The notes under the pieces were generated by a model that saw only the letters and a program-made list of their open reading frames with translations, had not been told where the DNA came from and made no database searches. From the NCBI RefSeq assembly GCF_008831285.2, contig NC_045138.2, forward strand, positions 20,867,934-20,931,933: a DNA stretch of 64,000 nt. Reading direction: 5' to 3'. A program made the position numbers and the translations under genes. Origin of the DNA: Nymphaea colorata (taxonomy: Eukaryota > Streptophyta > Magnoliopsida > Nymphaeales > Nymphaeaceae). The first letter of the stretch is position 1. Every line of letters begins with the position of its first letter. Below, in pieces: positions 1 to 12,480 of this stretch.

Positions 1-312
1 TTTAAATTTGTTTGAAAAAGTATTTTAAACAAAATGTGTACCTTGTAATGTGTTTATAAACATAAATTTAATATGAATCACGTCTTAGTTCAGGTTTATT
101 TTTATAAAAAACTTGATCTTTCTCCTATCAAAATTTTGAAGATATAAGATCCATTCATTTTTTATTATTAAAGAAACATTATTAAAATAAAAAAATGACT
201 CACTTAACTTATGTTTTTCACCAACTTACTTTTAAAATAGATCAGATTGCCAAGAAAATGCTTTAATAATGAATTTTAATGAGTGTATTTTTGTCTGGTA
301 TTTACCAACTTT

Positions 313-351
<39 letters not shown>

Positions 352-420
352 AACTTTCCTATATTTTTGTTGTTTTCTCGAATATATTTAAAAGACTATT
401 AAATGAACGTCTTTCCGGCC
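1..420. repeat. Duplicated 5' flank of the SDR unit with (TA)n
   Basis: AT-rich DNA upstream of gene A. Positions 1-250 recur, diverged but collinear, at 38025-38222 upstream of copy C, and a shorter piece recurs near 52200-52330 upstream of copy D. The flank was therefore duplicated with the genes. A (TA)n run fills about 313-349. No coding potential seen. Confidence 0.7.
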
Positions 421-540
421 GGTGAGTCTGATTGGAGAGTTAGCAGTGTAACGTGGCAGGTGTAAGTCTCAGGTTCATTGGCCATCCGTAATAATGAGTC
501 ATAATAGTAACAGTAACAGCAGGATCTAGACTCTCTTCCT

Positions 541-546
541 TATATA
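541..546 (+). promoter_or_regulatory. Possible TATA box of gene A
   Basis: TATATA lies about 115 bp before the ATG at 660, a reasonable distance for a plant TATA box plus a short leader. No other core element was verified. Confidence 0.4.
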
Positions 547-659
547 CCAGAAGCACTTGGGGAGGACGATTTTCCTTCTCACCCACCGATTTCTCATCAA
601 ATCTCCTATCACTGCTACCTACCTGCTTTCTCCAGCCAGATTGTCTTGCCGGAAAGGGG

Positions 660-3600
660 ATGGAGCGGCTTTGGAGTTGGGTCTGCAGAAAGAAGTCATC
701 AGGATTTGGTGCTTGTTCTACCGCCGAGGAAGTTACAGAGGGAATCGATGCTTCCAACATCACCACCATTGTCACAGGTCTCTGTTCTCTCTGTCAAGCC
801 TTATCGTGCTCTGTTTTTATTCCTTTGTTTTTTTTTTTTGGGAGGTAGAAGTTTTGTTAGAGTCCCCGCAAAGAGAGAAGAACCATATGCGCTGGTAATC
901 TAGCACACAAAAAAGACAAAAGAAACAAACAGGAAACTAGTAATCAAGAGTAGGCAAAAGGTTTTGCTTAGCTTCTTATTCGTGAAACGTGCAGGGGCCA
1001 CCAGTGGGATCGGCATGGAGACTGCGAGAGTTCTTGCACTGAGGGGAGCGACTGTGATCATTGCTGCAAGGAGTAAGGTGAGAGGTGAGAAAGCCAAGGT
1101 GAAGATTGCGGAGGAAGTGGCGGATGCCAAGATCGAAGTGATGGAGCTGGACCTCAGCTCCCTTGCCTCCGTCAGATCATTCGCGGCTGCTTTCCTCTCC
1201 TCAAACAAGCCCCTCCACCTTCTCATGTACGTCGATCGACTGACCCTCTTTAATCTTCTTTTGCTTATGGTTGTTCAACAAGATCGCCTTCTTTTTTGGC
1301 TTAACTGTTACTCTTTTTTCTTTTTTCTTTTTTGGTTAAAACGTACTTAGAGTTTTTCTTTACATGCTTGTTTGAAACAAGAAACAAGATGCACAGTTTT
1401 AGATCGTAAAAGAATTACCTTGCCTTTTAGAAGTGGTTATATGTACGGCCTGTTGAGTGGTGGACCTAAGTGGTAGCTGGTGTGACCTAAGTGGTAGCTG
1501 GTGTGGGCAGTTGCCTCATAAAGTTTTTTTATTTTTTGTATTAATGTTTTGATATATTTAATTACCTGTATATATAAGTGCTTTTAGAAGTATTAAAGTT
1601 ATTGAATTAGTGCTCCTCCACCTAAATTTTTTAACTCCGCCAGTGCTCAACTTCCATTGTATGATATGCGTCTCTTTTACTCACTTTCACAGCATATGTG
1701 AACAAACAAAAATGAGTGGCAAAAAATTATTCATTACATTTCATCTTTCTCAAAACACAACTGCGTGTCAGCGAAGGGCCAGGTAAAACCCAGGCTCATG
1801 TGTTTAGACACCGTTCAATTTGCTTGTCCTTATCTCTGTATATATGTTTGGTAGTCAAAGTTTTGGAACACATTTCCTTTACATTATAGCAACTCATAAA
1901 AAAAAATGAACAATTTCTTATTCTTCTTCTAACAGAAACAATGCAGGCATTTTTGGATATCCCTTCCAGCTTTCTGCAGATGGCATAGAGCTACAATTTG
2001 CCAGTAACCACATTGGTAAGCCTGTATTATGGTATAGAGCTATCAGAGTCACCATTATATATATATAATGTTGTATGCTTAAATTAAATTTGTTGCCAAA
2101 AATTTACTAGATTGACGTTAGCTGCATTATATAGTGGGGCAACAGTTTATGGTGTCTTTAGCAATGATTTATGATGCTTTTAGCAACCAATTTTTAAATT
2201 TTAGCCATAAGGCAACATGCGTCACATGGCAGCATTAACTTTTCTATATACTATAGAAACTACCGTCATTCTGTCTGTAAAACAATTAGTAGATAATAAG
2301 CATATTGCTGCAGATATAATTCACTTCAAATTTTCAATTAATTGAAAGAAACTACCTGACTTCTAAGACATGTTAAGTTGCACTTTGTCCAACTTGACGC
2401 CGTTTTAAGGCAACTCGTTAGCAGTACCTGCCAATTGACGCCCTTTATAATTTTGAAAGTAAGTGGCTTTTAATTTTAAAGTGAAGAAGGGAGTAATTAA
2501 GGATCCAAAGTGAATGCAGGGCATTTCTTGCTGACAAATCTTCTGCTGGAGAAGATGAAAGCCACTGCTCTAGAGAGCGGAATAGAAGGAAGAATTGTGA
2601 TCGTGTCATCGGCGGGCCATAGCATGACATACAAATCTGGCATTCGATTTAAAAATATCAATAATCCTTCAGGGTGTCTCTCTCTCTCTCTCTCTCTTCC
2701 TTTTTCTTTATGTATTCCCATTTATTGGCTTTCTCTCATTTTTTTCACATATGTATATATATATGTGTGTATGTCTAGGAGCGGAGTGGCTCATAAAGGT
2801 TCAACTTTTCACAAAAAGAAATTTTACATGTAATTTTAAAAAGATTTTATTTAGCATACATAAATAGTTGTCCCTGTCAAAATTTTGAAACAAATTTTTA
2901 TCTCTCTTCTTTCGTGTGGGGGAGAGATAGAGAGAGAAGGGTACACGGTATATACTGTAGCAAAAAAAAGTACTGTTGTTCGTGTGGGATTTTGTTGCTC
3001 GATAAAAAGATGGTTTTGCATCTTGAGTTTGAGAGCTCCTTTTGTTCGTGACAGGCACGTGCGATTTAAAGCTTATGGGCAGTCCAAACTCGCCAACATT
3101 CTTCATGCCAAAGAACTTGCTCGTTGCCTACAGGCAAGTAGACCGATCACCTGCCTGGAAAGAAGCCAAATGAAAAGCAATTGATTGCTGAAAACATCCC
3201 AAAATTGCGCATGCAACTGCTTAATCGAGTTAATAAATTGAAATGATGCCTATGCCATGCATAAGTGAAGCAACGACTTGGTAGACTAGCAATAATATTC
3301 TAAATCTCGAAAGAATATAAAAGAAATTTATATTTATATATGATCATGTCATCTTGGTTTATCTTTATAATGCCAATAAATATCTCTCTCTCTCTCTCTC
3401 TCTCTAGGAGGAAGGAGTAAAGGTGACAGCCAACTCTCTGCATCCGGGAGCCATACCGACAAACATAGCCCAGTACTACATCAAAAATATAGGTAAGACA
3501 CCCTACACCTCTTATGTTAACTAAAAAAAATCCCAGTTTTACTGACGGGCCGGAAGTAAGCCGTCAGTAAACCCCACCCCACCTTTAACTACATTTAATT

Positions 3601-6600
3601 TTTTTAAGGAGCTAATTGCTCTTCATCTAGTCGCATTGTTCTTCAGCTCCTCTCGCACCTCTCATCTTTATACTCAGGCCCTTCTTGAAGACTGTCCAGC
3701 AGGTACCAATACTTCCCTTTTTGTGTTCAGCTTCATATAAATTGCAAGTTAGAACGATCAACATTACAGGAATTAAGATTTGTGAACCAAGCCAATACCA
3801 AATACTTATATATAGACTACTTAAAAGTTCCGAAGCTGAATGATCGATGTCATGATACTTGTATGTTTCTCTTGTTATGTTTGGTTGCTAAAAGAGCGTC
3901 ATCCTGATGGTGTTGGGATAAAATGTGGATAAACACGAATCTACTAAAAAAGATTCAACAACGAAGTATAGCCCAAACCGATCATGCAAGAAGCAACAAA
4001 CCAACGACCAAGCAATCATAAATGCACAAGAAGATTTTTACGTGGAAAACCCTTCTAAACAATGAGGGTAAAAACCACGGGGTACTACGACCCAAAACTC
4101 AATCCACTATAATCAATGATATAAGTTTTCCCACGAGGGACTACACAAAGCCAACCCTCCAACAATAATATCTCAATAAAACTATATGAGAAAAACAAGG
4201 GAAAATTATCACCGATTGAATGCCCAAAACGTGGATTGGGAGGAGATGCGTTCCGCCTCCTCGTTGGAATCGAATCTTGCTCTAGCCAAATGCTCGCAAC
4301 CTTCTCTTCCTCTTCTCCTCTCTCCTTTCCTCTTCTCCTTCTCTCCTCTCTTCTTCTCCTTCTCTCCTCTTGTTGTGCAGCCACCAAGAGAGAACACAAA
4401 AGAGAGCACACCTCTCTTTTCCCAAAAAACGGAACCCTCTTTTTCCCAAAAAACGGAACCCTAGGGAGAGACGTAAGAGGGATTGAGAGAGGGGGGGGCA
4501 CATCGCGTGCCCCTCTTTTTCTTCCGCAGTGACGGGCCGCATCGGGTCCACTTGAGGCTGGACCCGACCCAACAAGCTCCCCCTCCAGCCTCAAGTGGGA
4601 GAACATACTTGCAAAATGAACAAAATTAATATACTGCCTAAAAGGCAGTCATCCCAACTAATTCTCTACACATATCATGTTTCTCTTTAGGTAGAGACTT
4701 CGTCATCATATCTGCAGGATTATCATCGGTATGGATCTTATCAAGAACAAGCTGCTTCGACTCTAGAACATCACGTATCCAGTGATACCTTACGTCTATA
4801 TGCTTTGACCTTGCATGAAAAGTAGAATTCTTTCCAAGGTGAATAGCACTCTGACTGTCACAGTAAAGCATGTACTCGTCTTGACTAAACTGAAGTTCCT
4901 GCATGAACCTCTTCATCCATAGAAGCTCCTTGCTCGCCTCTGTAGCTGCAATAAACTCTGCTTCAGTAGTAGATAATGCTACACATTTTTGAAGTCTGGA
5001 TTGCCAAGAAACTGCACCACCTGCATATGTCAATAAAAAACCAGATGTAGATCTTCTCCCATCAATGTCTCCTGCCATGTCTAAATCTGTATAGCCAACA
5101 AGAATAGGTTTTTATGCCCCAAAACAAAGTGAAAAACTGCTATTCCCACGAAGGTATCTCAAAATTCATTTAACTGCTTTCCAGTGTTTCTTTACTGGAT
5201 TTGAGACAAACCAACTAACAACTCCAACTGAATGAGCAATATCAGGTCTAGTACATACCATAGCATACATCAGACTACCTGTGACTGAGGCATATGGAAT
5301 CTTCTCCATATCTTCCTTTTTTGAATTTGTCCTTGGACTCTGCTTGGTGCTCAACTTGAAATGCGCTGCAAGTGGGGTGCTAACAGGCTTTGCCTTGTCC
5401 ATATGAAATCTTTGAAGTACTTTCTCAATGTACTTCTCCTGAGATAGCCATAGCTTCTTCGACTTCCTATCTCGTGTGATCTTCATACCCAAAATCTGAT
5501 TAGCAGGTCTCAAGTCTTTCATAGCAAAAGACTTGCTCAACTCCTTTTTCAAGCTTGAAATTCTCGAGATATTATTGCCAACAATAAGCATGTCATCAAC
5601 ATAAATCAACAAAATGACAAAATCATTACCTGAGAATTTCTTCACAAATACGCAGTGATCTGAAGTAGTCTTGGTATAGCCATACTCCCCCATAAATGAC
5701 TCGAACTTCTTGTACCACTGCCTAGGTGCCTGATTCAGACCATACAAGCTTTTCTTTAATCTGCAAACATGGTTTTCTTTACCTTTCACAAGAAAACCTT
5801 CTGGCTGCATCATGTAAATTTCTTCATCAAGATCACCATGAAGAAAAGCTGTCTTCACATCCATCTGCTCGATCTCTAAATCAAGACTGGCTGCCAAACT
5901 AAGAACAACTCTGATAGATGACATCCTGACCACCGGTGAGAATATCTCGTCGAAGTCAACTCCTTTCCTCTGATTGAACCCCTTCACAACCAACCTAGCT
6001 TTGTATCTTGGGTTTAGAGAGTTTTCATCATGTTTCACTCTAAAAACCCATTTGTTTCTCAATGCCCTCTTGCCTTGGGGCAACTCCACAAGCTCGAAGG
6101 TGTGGTTGTCGTAAAGTGACTGCATCTCATCTTTCATGGCTTCCATTCACTTTTCCTTGTGCACATCATGCATAGCTTCTTCATAGCATTCAGGCTCACC
6201 ACTGTCAGTCAACAAAACATAGTCATGTGCGGGATATGTAGTTGAAGGACGCCGCTCCCTCGTAGATCTTCGCTGTCGATCTACATTTGAGGAAGAACCC
6301 TCCAAATTATGATCGTCACCTTCGTCATCTGAATTAGGAATATATGGCACGTCTATTTGTCCTTCTCTATCATGTATCTGCCCAACAGCATCATCTGGCA
6401 CTGCTCTTGAAGTATTCTGCAAGGGAATAGGATCCACATCAACTGGCAAATAGCTGCTATGAGAAGAATTCTTTACTGCTTTCTGAATATCCTCAATATT
6501 CTGATCTTCAGCAAATACAACATCCCTGCTTCTGACAAGCTTCTTTTCAACTGGATCATACAATCTATAACCAAAATCATCATGGCCATAACCCAAAAAC

Positions 6601-9600
6601 ACGCACTGCCTGCTTTTTTATTCCAACTTCGATCTCTCATCCTTTGGTATATGCACAAATGCCCTGCATCCAAATACACGTAAGTGCTCATAGGATACAT
6701 CCTTCCCATACCAAACTCTATTAGGAACATCCCCATCCAAAGGAACATGTGGAGACAAGTTAATCACATAAGCAGCAGTATGTAAAGCTTCACACCAAAA
6801 AGAATCAGATAACTTAGCTTCAGATATGAGACATCTAACTCTCTCCATGAGTGTCCTGTTCATCCTTTCTGCCACGCCATTCAATGGAGGAGTCTTAGGT
6901 GGAGCCTTCTGGTGCCTGATGCCATGAGATCTGCAATACTCATCAAATGGACCAATATACTCTCCCCCATTATCACTGCGAACACACTTCAGCTTCTTTT
7001 CAGACTGCCTTTCAACCAGTGCATGAAAATCCTTAAAAACACCAAGGACTTGGTCTTTCCTCTTCAAAGAATTGACCCAAACTTTCCTGAAAAAATCATC
7101 AATAAACGTGACAAAATAAAGTGCACCACCATGTGAACTTACTTTCATAGGATCGCATACATCTGTATGAACTAGCTCAAATGCTTCTGATTTTCTGGAA
7201 GGTGGATGACTCTTGAAAGAGACCCGCGTCTGCTTCCCTGCAAAACAATGACTGCATTTATCAAGTTTATCCTTCTTTACATCTTGTAGAAGATTCTTCT
7301 TGATCAAGAATTGCAGTCCCTTGTCACTCATATGTCCCAGCCTCCTGTGCCACAACTCTATAGATTTCTCATCTTGTGTCACATATACCATGTCTCTGGA
7401 AATCGATGCCTGCATAGTATAAAGATTATTGCTGCATCTCTTGCCTCGAGCAATAATCAAGGAACCTCTAGTAAGCTTCCACTGGCCATCACCAAAAGTG
7501 TTGTGATACCCTTCTTCATCGAGCCTTCCTGCAGAGATAAGGTTCAAATGCATGTCAGGTGCATGTCTCACATCTGTCAGCTTCAATAGAGCTCCATTCG
7601 CATTCTTCAAAATGACGTCGCCTTTGCCTACAACATTAGACAAAGAACCATTACCCATTCTCAATGTACCAAAATCACCAGAAATATATGAAGAGAAAAA
7701 ATCCTTATGGGAAGTAACATGAAGAGCTGATCCACTATCAACAAGCCAACAAGTATCGTCTCTGGCAACATTAACCATGTTAGCATCACAAACAACAAAC
7801 ATTTCATGTTGTGCAGCTGCTGCGACATTGTCATCTCGGTCATTTTTCTTCTCCTGTTTCTCCCCAAATTTATTCTCCTTCTTCAACTGAAAGCAGTACT
7901 TCTTTATGTGTCCTTTCTTTCCACAGTGGTGGCATTCCAAGTTCTTATATCTCGATTTGGACTTGCTTCTGCTTTTATCTCTGCTTCTGTCACTCTTGAA
8001 TTTACTCATCCCCCTGTTCTCTATGAAAAGAACCTCTGTCTGAGAAGAGCAACCCTGAGATTTTCTTCTCATCTCCTCATTGAGGATACCTGACTTAACA
8101 GTCTCTAAAGAAACAACCCCATTAGCTACAGAGTTAGTAAGCGAGACTCTAAATGTCTCCCACGAATCAGGCAAAGTAGCAAGCAATAATAATCCCAAAA
8201 TCTCATCTTCAAATTTAACGCCCATACTGGATAACTGACTAATGACCCCCTGAAAATCATTTAGAAAATCTGACACTGAACTGCCTTCCCTGAATCTCAA
8301 ATTCATCAATCTTTTCAGAAGAAATAATTTACTACTTCCTGTCTTGGAAGCATAAAGATTTTCTAATTTTGCCCACAAACTACATGCATGATTTTCATCT
8401 TGAATATGGTTATAAACATTTTCATCCACAAATTGTCGAATGAAACCACAAACTTGTTCGTGTTCAAATTCTCATTCTTCGTCAGACTTAGAATGGGGCT
8501 TTTCTTTGGCAAAAACTGTGAGGTGCATAGCCTTCACAATCTTTCATCTTATTTTTGCATAGACTATAATTAGTCCCATTTAGACTAATCATACGGCTAG
8601 TACCAAAATCAATTTTGTTATCCACCATATTGGCTCTGATACCACTTTGTTGGGATAAAATGTGGATAAACACGAATCTACTAAAAAAGATTCAACAACG
8701 AAGTATAGCCCAAACCGATCATGCAAGAAGCAACAAACCAACGACCAAGCAATCACAAATGCACAAGAAGATTTTTACGTGGAAAACCCCTCTAAACAAT
8801 GAAGGTAAAAACCACGGGGTACTACGACCCAAAACTCAATCCACTATAATCAATGATATAAGTTTTCCCACGAGGGACTACACAAAGCCAACCCTCCAAC
8901 AATAATATCTCACCAAAACTATATGAGAAAAACAAGGAAAAATTATCACCGATTGAATGCCCAAAACGTGGATTGGGAGGAGATGCGTTCCGCCTCCTCG
9001 TTGGAATTGAATCTTGCTCTAGCCAAATGCTCGCAACCTTCTCTTCCTCTTCTCCTCTCTCCTTTCCTCTTCTCCTTCTCTCCTCTCCTCTTCTCCTTCT
9101 CTCCTCTTGTTGTGCAGCCACCAAGAGAGAACACAAAAGAGAGCACACCTCTCTTTTCCCAAAAAACGAAACCCTCTTTTTCCCAAAAAACGGAACCCTA
9201 GAGAGAGACGTAAGAGGGATTGAGAGAGGGGGGGCACATCGCGTGCCCCTCTTTTTATTCCGCCCGTCACTTAAGTGACGGGCCGGATCGGGTCCACTTG
9301 AGGCTGGACCGGACCCAACAGATGGTATTGAAGAGTGTTGGTTCAGGTTGAAAGTTACCGTCTTGAGGCATCAGACGTATAGACATGTTTCAGTTTAGTG
9401 GCCGGATCCCTTTTTGGAAAGCCAAAACAAGGTGTACTTGTTGATGTTCGTTAATCAACAGATCCGCTACTTGTGGTTGACACCAACTTGTAAAATTATA
9501 TAAATTTCAATGTAAAACTATATAATATATTGAACTGAATTGTGAAATAGTTTACATTGAGGATCCTAGTGTCCTAAACCCCCCTTTTAACCATGCACCA

Positions 9601-10288
9601 AAAGATTATTAAAGGTTAGTAAGGAAATGAAAATTTGATGAATCCGGCATGTGTGTGATGAGCCTAATTTTTTAGGTAAAAGAAGCTTGATAAATCAAAA
9701 ATTACTTGTAACATATAATGAGAAAAAAAAGCCTAATTTTTTAAGTAATTTTCTTCCCGGTTTTTTCTACTAATTTTCTTAGAAAAAACTTGATGAAAAT
9801 TAGTGGAGACTTCCCACATTGGTATTAAAATTCTAAAAGAAACATAAAAATGTTTAATATAAACAAAAAAAATTGAAAAATCCTAGAAAAAGAACGGAGA
9901 TTTTCATTTTTGGGATCAGATTTCCTGTTGCATTTTTATTGCAATGCCTTGAGAACATCACCGATATGCAAATGCAGTGAATTGACACCTACAATATTGC
10001 TCCTTCATGTACAAAGTAGTGACACATCAGTCATAAAATTTCTAATGTCCTGTAAAATCTAGTTAAAAGCTTCACCCAAACCCAAATTTCCAATGTGTGA
10101 ACAAATTTCAGGGGGCAGCAACAACTTGTTATCTGGCTCTGCACCCGAATATGGAAGGCGTTTCCGGCAAGTATTTCAGTGATTGCAAGGAGGACCAGCC
10201 AACAGCTTATGGCAGGGACGCCGATCTAGCGAAGAGGCTTTGGGAGTTCAGTGAAGACATGATAAGCACAAAGCTTCCACAGCAATAG
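660..10288 (+). CDS. TIC32-like: TIC32-like short-chain dehydrogenase, copy A (8 exons)
   Basis: Exons: 660-777, 995-1226, 1936-2015, 2520-2673, 3055-3133, 3408-3492, 3647-3702, 10112-10288. They total 981 nt and give 326 aa with no internal stop. The product is a classical SDR: a TGATSGIG cofactor motif spans exons 1 and 2, NNAG opens exon 3, the catalytic Ser is in [10 protein letters not shown] (exon 4), and the YGQSK active site is in exon 5. The closest family I recognise is TIC32 (about 315-325 aa), an NADPH-dependent protein linked to redox and calmodulin control of chloroplast import; other plant SDRs of this clade remain possible. Introns are GT-AG except intron 5, which is GC-AG. 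Intron 7 is 6.4 kb because it holds an antisense copia element. Exon 5 has His-Val where the paralogues have Tyr-Gly. Expression is unproven. Confidence 0.85.
1440..1650. repeat. Degenerate dispersed repeat in intron 2 of A
   Basis: Contains GTGGGCAGTTGCC and ends near AACTCCGCCAGTGC, motifs that recur at 35030-35135, 41165-41230, 44080-44290 and 55420-55610. A 21-bp unit is duplicated head to tail at 1463-1483 and 1484-1504. Probably an old non-autonomous transposon. Confidence 0.5.
3537..3575. repeat. Short foldback in intron 6 of A
   Basis: ACTGACGG and CCGTCAGT arms surround a spacer of about a dozen bases. The same foldback is in intron 6 of C' near 48540-48577, so it predates that duplication. 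It may be what remains of an excised or deleted transposon. Confidence 0.5.
3911..4574 (-). repeat. 3' LTR of the intronic copia element
   Basis: 664 bp, bounded by TGTTGGG and CCCAACA. Contains CT-rich runs that create long spurious open frames. It is shorter than the other LTR mainly because a palindrome near its right end is reduced here. Confidence 0.93.
4638..8628 (-). pseudogene. Copia gag-pol, interrupted
   Basis: Gag probably starts at 8628 ([11 protein letters not shown]...) and shifts frame before 8429. The frame then runs through a CCHC knuckle ([14 protein letters not shown]), the protease motif VDSGS and an integrase core with [11 protein letters not shown] and NGVAER all present. 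In-frame stops fall near 6618 (within SKLE-stop-K), at 6147-6149 (a TGG-to-TGA type change before MEAMKDEM), near 5163 and near 5112. RT keeps YVDD at 5592-5603, and the RNase H part ends at 4638. The stops and the shift make it non-autonomous although the LTRs are still similar. Confidence 0.9.
8632..8644 (-). other. Primer binding site (initiator Met tRNA type)
   Basis: The minus strand reads TGGTATCAGAGCC, 3 bp inside the 5' LTR. This is the usual primer site of plant copia elements. Confidence 0.9.
8648..9320 (-). repeat. 5' LTR of the intronic copia element
   Basis: 673 bp. Carries a perfect 20-bp palindrome at 9263-9282 that is mostly missing from the partner LTR. Confidence 0.93.
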
Positions 10289-12118
10289 TTTCCAATCTTA
10301 CGATCGCCTGATCAATTACTTCACAGAGAATTGAATCAGATACACATCACTTTGAGTTCTTTCATAGCTCAGGTCATCTTTTCGGTTTAATCCAGTGTGA
10401 TCTTTGTTCTATGATACGGAGCTGTATCTTAATCTATACGATATGAGAACGATACACAAAATGCATGTGTATCATGGCGGTATTGATCATATCTTACAAT
10501 ACAGCTGATACAAGCCTAATCTTATGATACGGCTTTGTTTTAGAAAAGGGTCTATGCCCCTTTTTTGTTGAGATTTTTTTTTTCCTTTCATATTAAATGG
10601 GTGGAGATAAGGTAGGGCCTGCTTGGGCCTTGGCCCCACCTAAAAAAAAATTAAACATTTATATGTAATTTTTAGAATTTTTATAAAAATTTTGAAAAAT
10701 GATATTTCGACCTTAGTTAAAATTTGGAAACTTTAATTCGGCCCCTCTCATAAAAAATTTCTAGGTCCAACCCCGTTTTCAACGCTTTTAATAGTTGTTG
10801 AAGGTTGAGCTTTCATTATATTAAAAGGAAATTTGCAAGAAATCATGGGCGTAAGGGAAAATCACTAGTTTGAAGGGATGACGATGAAGATGAAGAAGAT
10901 AATGGTTACAGCATATTTTTATTTGACAATGAACGGCTGGGGATTATACGTTTGAATGTGATGTAAAATATTTTAAAGTTTAGACTTTATCTTATCAATG
11001 TGTGGTTGCTTATGAACGAAAAATCATGAACGTCCATTATTTGTGTAATGAGTTCACGTTTTTCTTGATTTGTGTAGGCAAGGCTGGTGTTCATGTCAAA
11101 ACCACTTACCAAATGACCTTACAAATCTTGTGACTTAACACCTTATTGGAGATAAAGTTTCCAATTAATTTCCATATAATTTATGTCCCATATTTTACTT
11201 GTTGACCTACTTCCGTTCTTTTGCTTCAGTTCTTTTGCTTCACATATATACCTGTGAGAACCCAAAATTTGTACAAGTCTAAAAGACCATTTTACCCTTC
11301 ACATTCAAAATTAATTTTCATACATCAGATTTCAAGACTAAGGGTCACTGCCAAGTCAAACAAGCAGATTTTACTCTCTTGTTGAGCACCTATGTCAAGG
11401 TTGCCTACATTGCTATTGTCTTAAAATGACCATTTTACCCCTACAGCCTATCAACTTTGCCCTGAAATTAAGCATTTTTTACTAGAACTTTAAGTTTTGC
11501 GTAACACTTGAGCAAGTAGGATATTTATTTCCTTTATAGGACCTTAAGAGTCATTGGAGTCGACTGCCCTAGCTCAGCTTAGTGTACAGTCATTTTTGGA
11601 ACACCAAAACCATGTCAAAGATTCTCTCTTTATCTCTCTCTCTTTACAACACCAGACATAGACAACATAGTCTACATATGCACAATCAACGAACTTAATC
11701 AATCTTAATAAAGCCAACCTACTTGGCTCAACTTCCAATCGTTTGTCTAAAGGAGTTCACTTATTTGAAACTCGACAACATAGTCTATACATGCACAATC
11801 AACGAGCTTAATCAATCTTAATAAAGCCAACCTACTTGGCTCAACTTCCACTTGTTTGCCTAAAGGAATTCACTTATCTCAAACTCACACTCATTCTTCA
11901 TGAGGAGTTCAGTTAAGCTAGCCAACTGAAAGTGAGTTGCCTTCATCTGACAACAAATATGCACCAGAAAACAAGAAGGTGGGAGTTGTGGTATTTTGAA
12001 GACTGTTAAAAAAGAAATAATTTTTAAAATTTTTAATTTTTATATCCATAAAAGGGCTGCCTTTTGTACTGACAATCAATGTTCACAGGTGTGTAATTTT
12101 TTTGTACATTGGATCTTT
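10289..12118. other. Intergenic repeats downstream of gene A
   Basis: No gene seen. 10380-10510 is nearly the same as 50080-50210 downstream of C'. 10570-10790 is a degenerate dispersed repeat (GGCCTTGGCCCC... with AAAATTTTGAAAAATGATATTTC). 11160-11960 belongs to a repeat also seen at 37080-37660, 47880-48010 and 50900-51340. Within it a 113-bp unit is duplicated in tandem at 11661-11773 and 11774-11886. Confidence 0.6.
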
Positions 12119-12123
12119 GACCT

Positions 12124-12480
12124 TGTTGGAAACTTCTGGAAGGGAATCTAGTGCGCCAAAATAGGAGAACAGACCATGCCAAAAAATCAGGAAAAACAGA
12201 GCAGATCGAGTCTAGCTAAATCATAGCAGATCAAGATCAAGAGATAAAAAGATTAGCTTCCTTTTTTCTTGCTGTAAAGATCATGTTTATCAATTTCCTG
12301 TTTTTGTGCTCTCTTCTTCTATATATTGGAGTTATATTGAGATCAGATGTACTTCAACTCAATAAGATCATTCTCTTCCCTTCTTGTGGATGTAGGCTTG
12401 AAATAGTCGAACCATGTAAATCCTTACTTTCTGTTTTTTGTCTAGCTACTGTTTCTCTTGGATACAATATTTTTTTAACA
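12124..12480 (+). repeat. 5' LTR of the older copia element
   Basis: Begins TGTTGGAAACTTC and ends TTTTTTTAACA, followed at once by the primer binding site. Confidence 0.9.

Larger units (their letters stand above)
3911..9320 (-). mobile_element. Full-length Ty1/copia element inside intron 7 of gene A
   Basis: LTRs lie at 3911-4574 and 8648-9320 (TGTTGGG...CCCAACA), with a 5-bp target duplication GATGG at 3906-3910 and 9321-9325. The primer site complementary to initiator Met tRNA is at 8632-8644 (minus-strand reading TGGTATCAGAGCC), and the polypurine tract is at 4575-4590. The domain order gag, protease, integrase, RT, RNase H is the Ty1/copia order. The element is antisense to the host gene. 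The LTRs differ by about a dozen substitutions in ~660 bp plus a small indel, so insertion is fairly recent. Partial copy C' carries the same intron without the element. Confidence 0.95.

Noticed and set aside
900-1226. Minus-strand frame opposite exon 2 (also at 20041-20331, 40714-40995 and 53126-53449)
   Set aside because: Antisense shadow of the conserved SDR exon 2; present only because the coding strand is conserved and GC-rich.
3903-3911. Same GATGG next to the copia in gene A and next to the TRIM-like LTR at 35869
   Set aside because: GATGG at 35869 is also the start of the EIN3-like codons; with no 5' LTR flank to compare, the match is probably chance.
4085-4606. Long minus-strand frame (and its twin at 8822-9148)
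   Set aside because: Lies wholly inside the copia LTRs, in CT-rich low-complexity sequence. It occurs in both LTRs and has no protein motif.
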